Positions 39,612 through 40,923 of a stretch of DNA of 40,923 nt are shown one piece after another. This DNA comes from an uncultured Pseudomonas sp. Lineage in GTDB: Bacteria; Pseudomonadota; Gammaproteobacteria; Pseudomonadales; Pseudomonadaceae. Location of the stretch: contig NZ_CAMPHN010000023.1 of the NCBI RefSeq assembly GCF_946885885.1, positions 1 to 40,923 of the forward strand, written 5' to 3'. Positions within the stretch are counted from its first letter, which is position 1. Every line of letters starts with the position of its first letter. A program made the position numbers and the translations under genes. Under the pieces are notes generated by a model. It saw nothing but the letters and a program-made list of their open reading frames with translations. It was not told where the DNA came from and searched no databases.

Positions 39612-40912
39612 CTGCAGCGGGCCAGCGGCGCAAAGCGCTTGCTCACCAGCTCCCGGGCTTGGCGCGCGCTGTGCTCCACGGTTTCGAAGCTGAGCGAGCT
39701 GCCGACGTAGTACAGATTGCCCACACCCTGCAACGCCTCGACCTGCTGGTAAAAGCCGTTATGCAGCGCCTCGCTGTCCACGCGCGGGAAGTAGTCCCAC
39801 TCCTGGCGCAATCTGAGCTCGCCGAAGGTGCCGCCTTGCGCTGCGACATCCTGCTTCAGAACTTCGGTAACCTGTTCGAGCGATAACCCGCGGTCGGCGA
39901 GCTGCCAGCCGATATAGACCGGCAGCGCCGGGTCGCGGTTGGCCCAGGCGTTGATGTGGTTGAGCTTCGCCGGGCGCGCGTGATCGTGGAAGAACAGGAA
40001 TTCTCCGCTGACCAAACCGCTGGCGTTGAACAGGTTGACCAAGTAACGGTCGCTGCGCACCTGCGCGAACAGGCTCGCTTCCTCCTCCGTCAGGTCGAGG
40101 AAGTTGCCCAGGGTATGCAGGGGCGCGGACACGATGACGGCGTCGAATTCATGCTGCTGCGTGCCGTTGACGGTCAGCCGTACCGGGCCGGCTGACCGCG
40201 GCCGTTCGATCGAGCTGATCCGCGCTTCCAGGCGCACATCGAAACCCGTGGCGATGGCTTCCCAGATCGATTGATAGCCGCTCGGGAACATGTAGAACTC
40301 GCCTGCTTGCAGGCCTTTGGTGCCATCGGGCTTGAGCAGCCAGCCGATCAGCTTCATGAAGTAGATCGCGGGCGTGGTCTCGTAATAGCTGTAGCCGAAG
40401 CCGACCAGCATGCTGCGCGCCAGTTCGGCGATAGGGCCGAAACCGTGCTTCTGTGCGAACTGCTCGAATGGCAGGCAGAGGTCGCTCGGCAATTCGCCGA
40501 GGCTGTCGCTGCGCACCTCGGCAAAGCGCTGCAAGGTCGCGGCATAGTTGCCGATCGCGCGCTCGATCTCGTTCGCCTGGTAACGGCTGCTGAGAAACGA
40601 CTCGATGCTCTGCCGCTCGCCGTGCTCGTCGAGTATCAGCAGGCTGACCGGGTAGGGTGCATAGGGGATGCGGTGGCGCTCGGCGAGTTCCAATACCAGC
40701 GTGCATTCCGTCGAGGCCAGCACCGCGCCCAGCTCGACTACGCCCGCGGCGCTGCGAAATGAATAGACTTTGCCGCCGACGCGGTCGAGCTGTTCGAAAA
40801 TCGTGATGTCGTCGTAACCGAGGCCCCTCAAGGTGTCCGCCGCGGTCATCCCGGCCGGGCCGGCACCGATCACGGCGATGCGCGGCGATTTCAGTTGAAC
40901 TGGGTCTTGCAT
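39608..40912 (-). CDS. FAD-dependent amine-oxidase-type oxidoreductase
   Basis: This 434-residue flavoprotein has the dinucleotide-binding start IAVIGAGPAGMTAADTLRGL followed by DDITIFEQLDRVGGKVYSFR and VVELGAVLAS. That is the GxGxxG...E...GG.V order of the flavin amine oxidase superfamily. The C-terminal FAD contact is probably GVGNLYYVGSSLSFETVEHS. It has no signal peptide or membrane helix, so it is likely cytoplasmic. The substrate is not evident; relatives include polyamine, prenylcysteine and phytoene-type oxidases. ATG 40912 follows AAGGAAAGACC, so the gene is complete within the window. Its stop overlaps the stop of the convergent DUF4345 gene by two to three bases. Confidence 0.88.
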   Translation of the reverse strand: MQDPVQLKSPRIAVIGAGPAGMTAADTLRGLGYDDITIFEQLDRVGGKVYSFRSAAGVVELGAVLASTECTLVLELAERHRIPYAPYPVSLLILDEHGERQSIESFLSSRYQANEIERAIGNYAATLQRFAEVRSDSLGELPSDLCLPFEQFAQKHGFGPIAELARSMLVGFGYSYYETTPAIYFMKLIGWLLKPDGTKGLQAGEFYMFPSGYQSIWEAIATGFDVRLEARISSIERPRSAGPVRLTVNGTQQHEFDAVIVSAPLHTLGNFLDLTEEEASLFAQVRSDRYLVNLFNASGLVSGEFLFFHDHARPAKLNHINAWANRDPALPVYIGWQLADRGLSLEQVTEVLKQDVAAQGGTFGELRLRQEWDYFPRVDSEALHNGFYQQVEALQGVGNLYYVGSSLSFETVEHSARQARELVSKRFAPLARCS

Positions 40913-40923
40913 GGTCTTTCCTT

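Overview
The window looks like a chromosomal stretch of a Pseudomonas-lineage gammaproteobacterium. Codon use is GC-rich, a classic Pseudomonas REP element lies near 6.4 kb, and many genes belong to familiar Pseudomonas families: an EddB/ExeM-type secreted nuclease, CptA-type phosphoethanolamine transferase, CsgG-DUF4810-DUF799 lipoproteins, paired DUF4136 lipoproteins, CmoM, an Ada fusion and a RIO1-type kinase. No rRNA, tRNA, CRISPR array or prophage module was recognised.

Region 1 (1-3.6 kb) is AT-richer and accessory. It holds two related small lipoproteins. Next comes an IS200/REP-associated tyrosine transposase inside inverted clusters of a short GGGGTCA repeat. Immediately after the element is the severed C-terminal tail of what looks like a polymorphic (CDI/Rhs-type) toxin, with its probable immunity gene still intact. 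Two tandem truncated copies of another transposase 5' end and a small membrane protein follow.

Region 2 (4-13.9 kb) starts with the secreted nuclease, a solute-binding protein and the lipid A/LPS phosphoethanolamine transferase. Inserted here is the most interesting unit: a textbook HrpL-type promoter (GGAACC-N15-CCACTCA) 50 bp ahead of a 439-residue repeat-containing protein, followed by a CesT-family type III secretion chaperone. This looks like an orphan HrpL-controlled type III effector-chaperone cassette whose effector I do not recognise. Beyond it lie a severed alginate-lyase-like C-terminus and a second solute-binding protein related to the first, then a small thioredoxin, a small exported protein and a glycine-rich exported protein.

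Region 3 (14-26 kb) carries a very large membrane M48 peptidase, the CsgG/DUF4810/DUF799 lipoprotein operon, a chemoreceptor with a TTGTATACAA palindrome upstream, a GGDEF diguanylate cyclase, and a tight SulP transporter/tandem universal stress protein/DksA-like operon.

Region 4 (26-40.9 kb) is ordinary chromosome: SdiA-regulated-type protein, DMT transporter, MBL-fold hydrolase with divergent LysR regulator, GNAT, the DUF4136 pair, a mazG-cmoM overlap, a BamE-like protein, ada, DUF2218, the RIO kinase, a DUF411-PhzF-YpfJ cluster, DUF4345 and an FAD amine-oxidase-type protein. Palindromic dispersed repeats sit in many of the gaps, together with one 84-bp MITE-like element and an orphan strong terminator that may end an unannotated small RNA.
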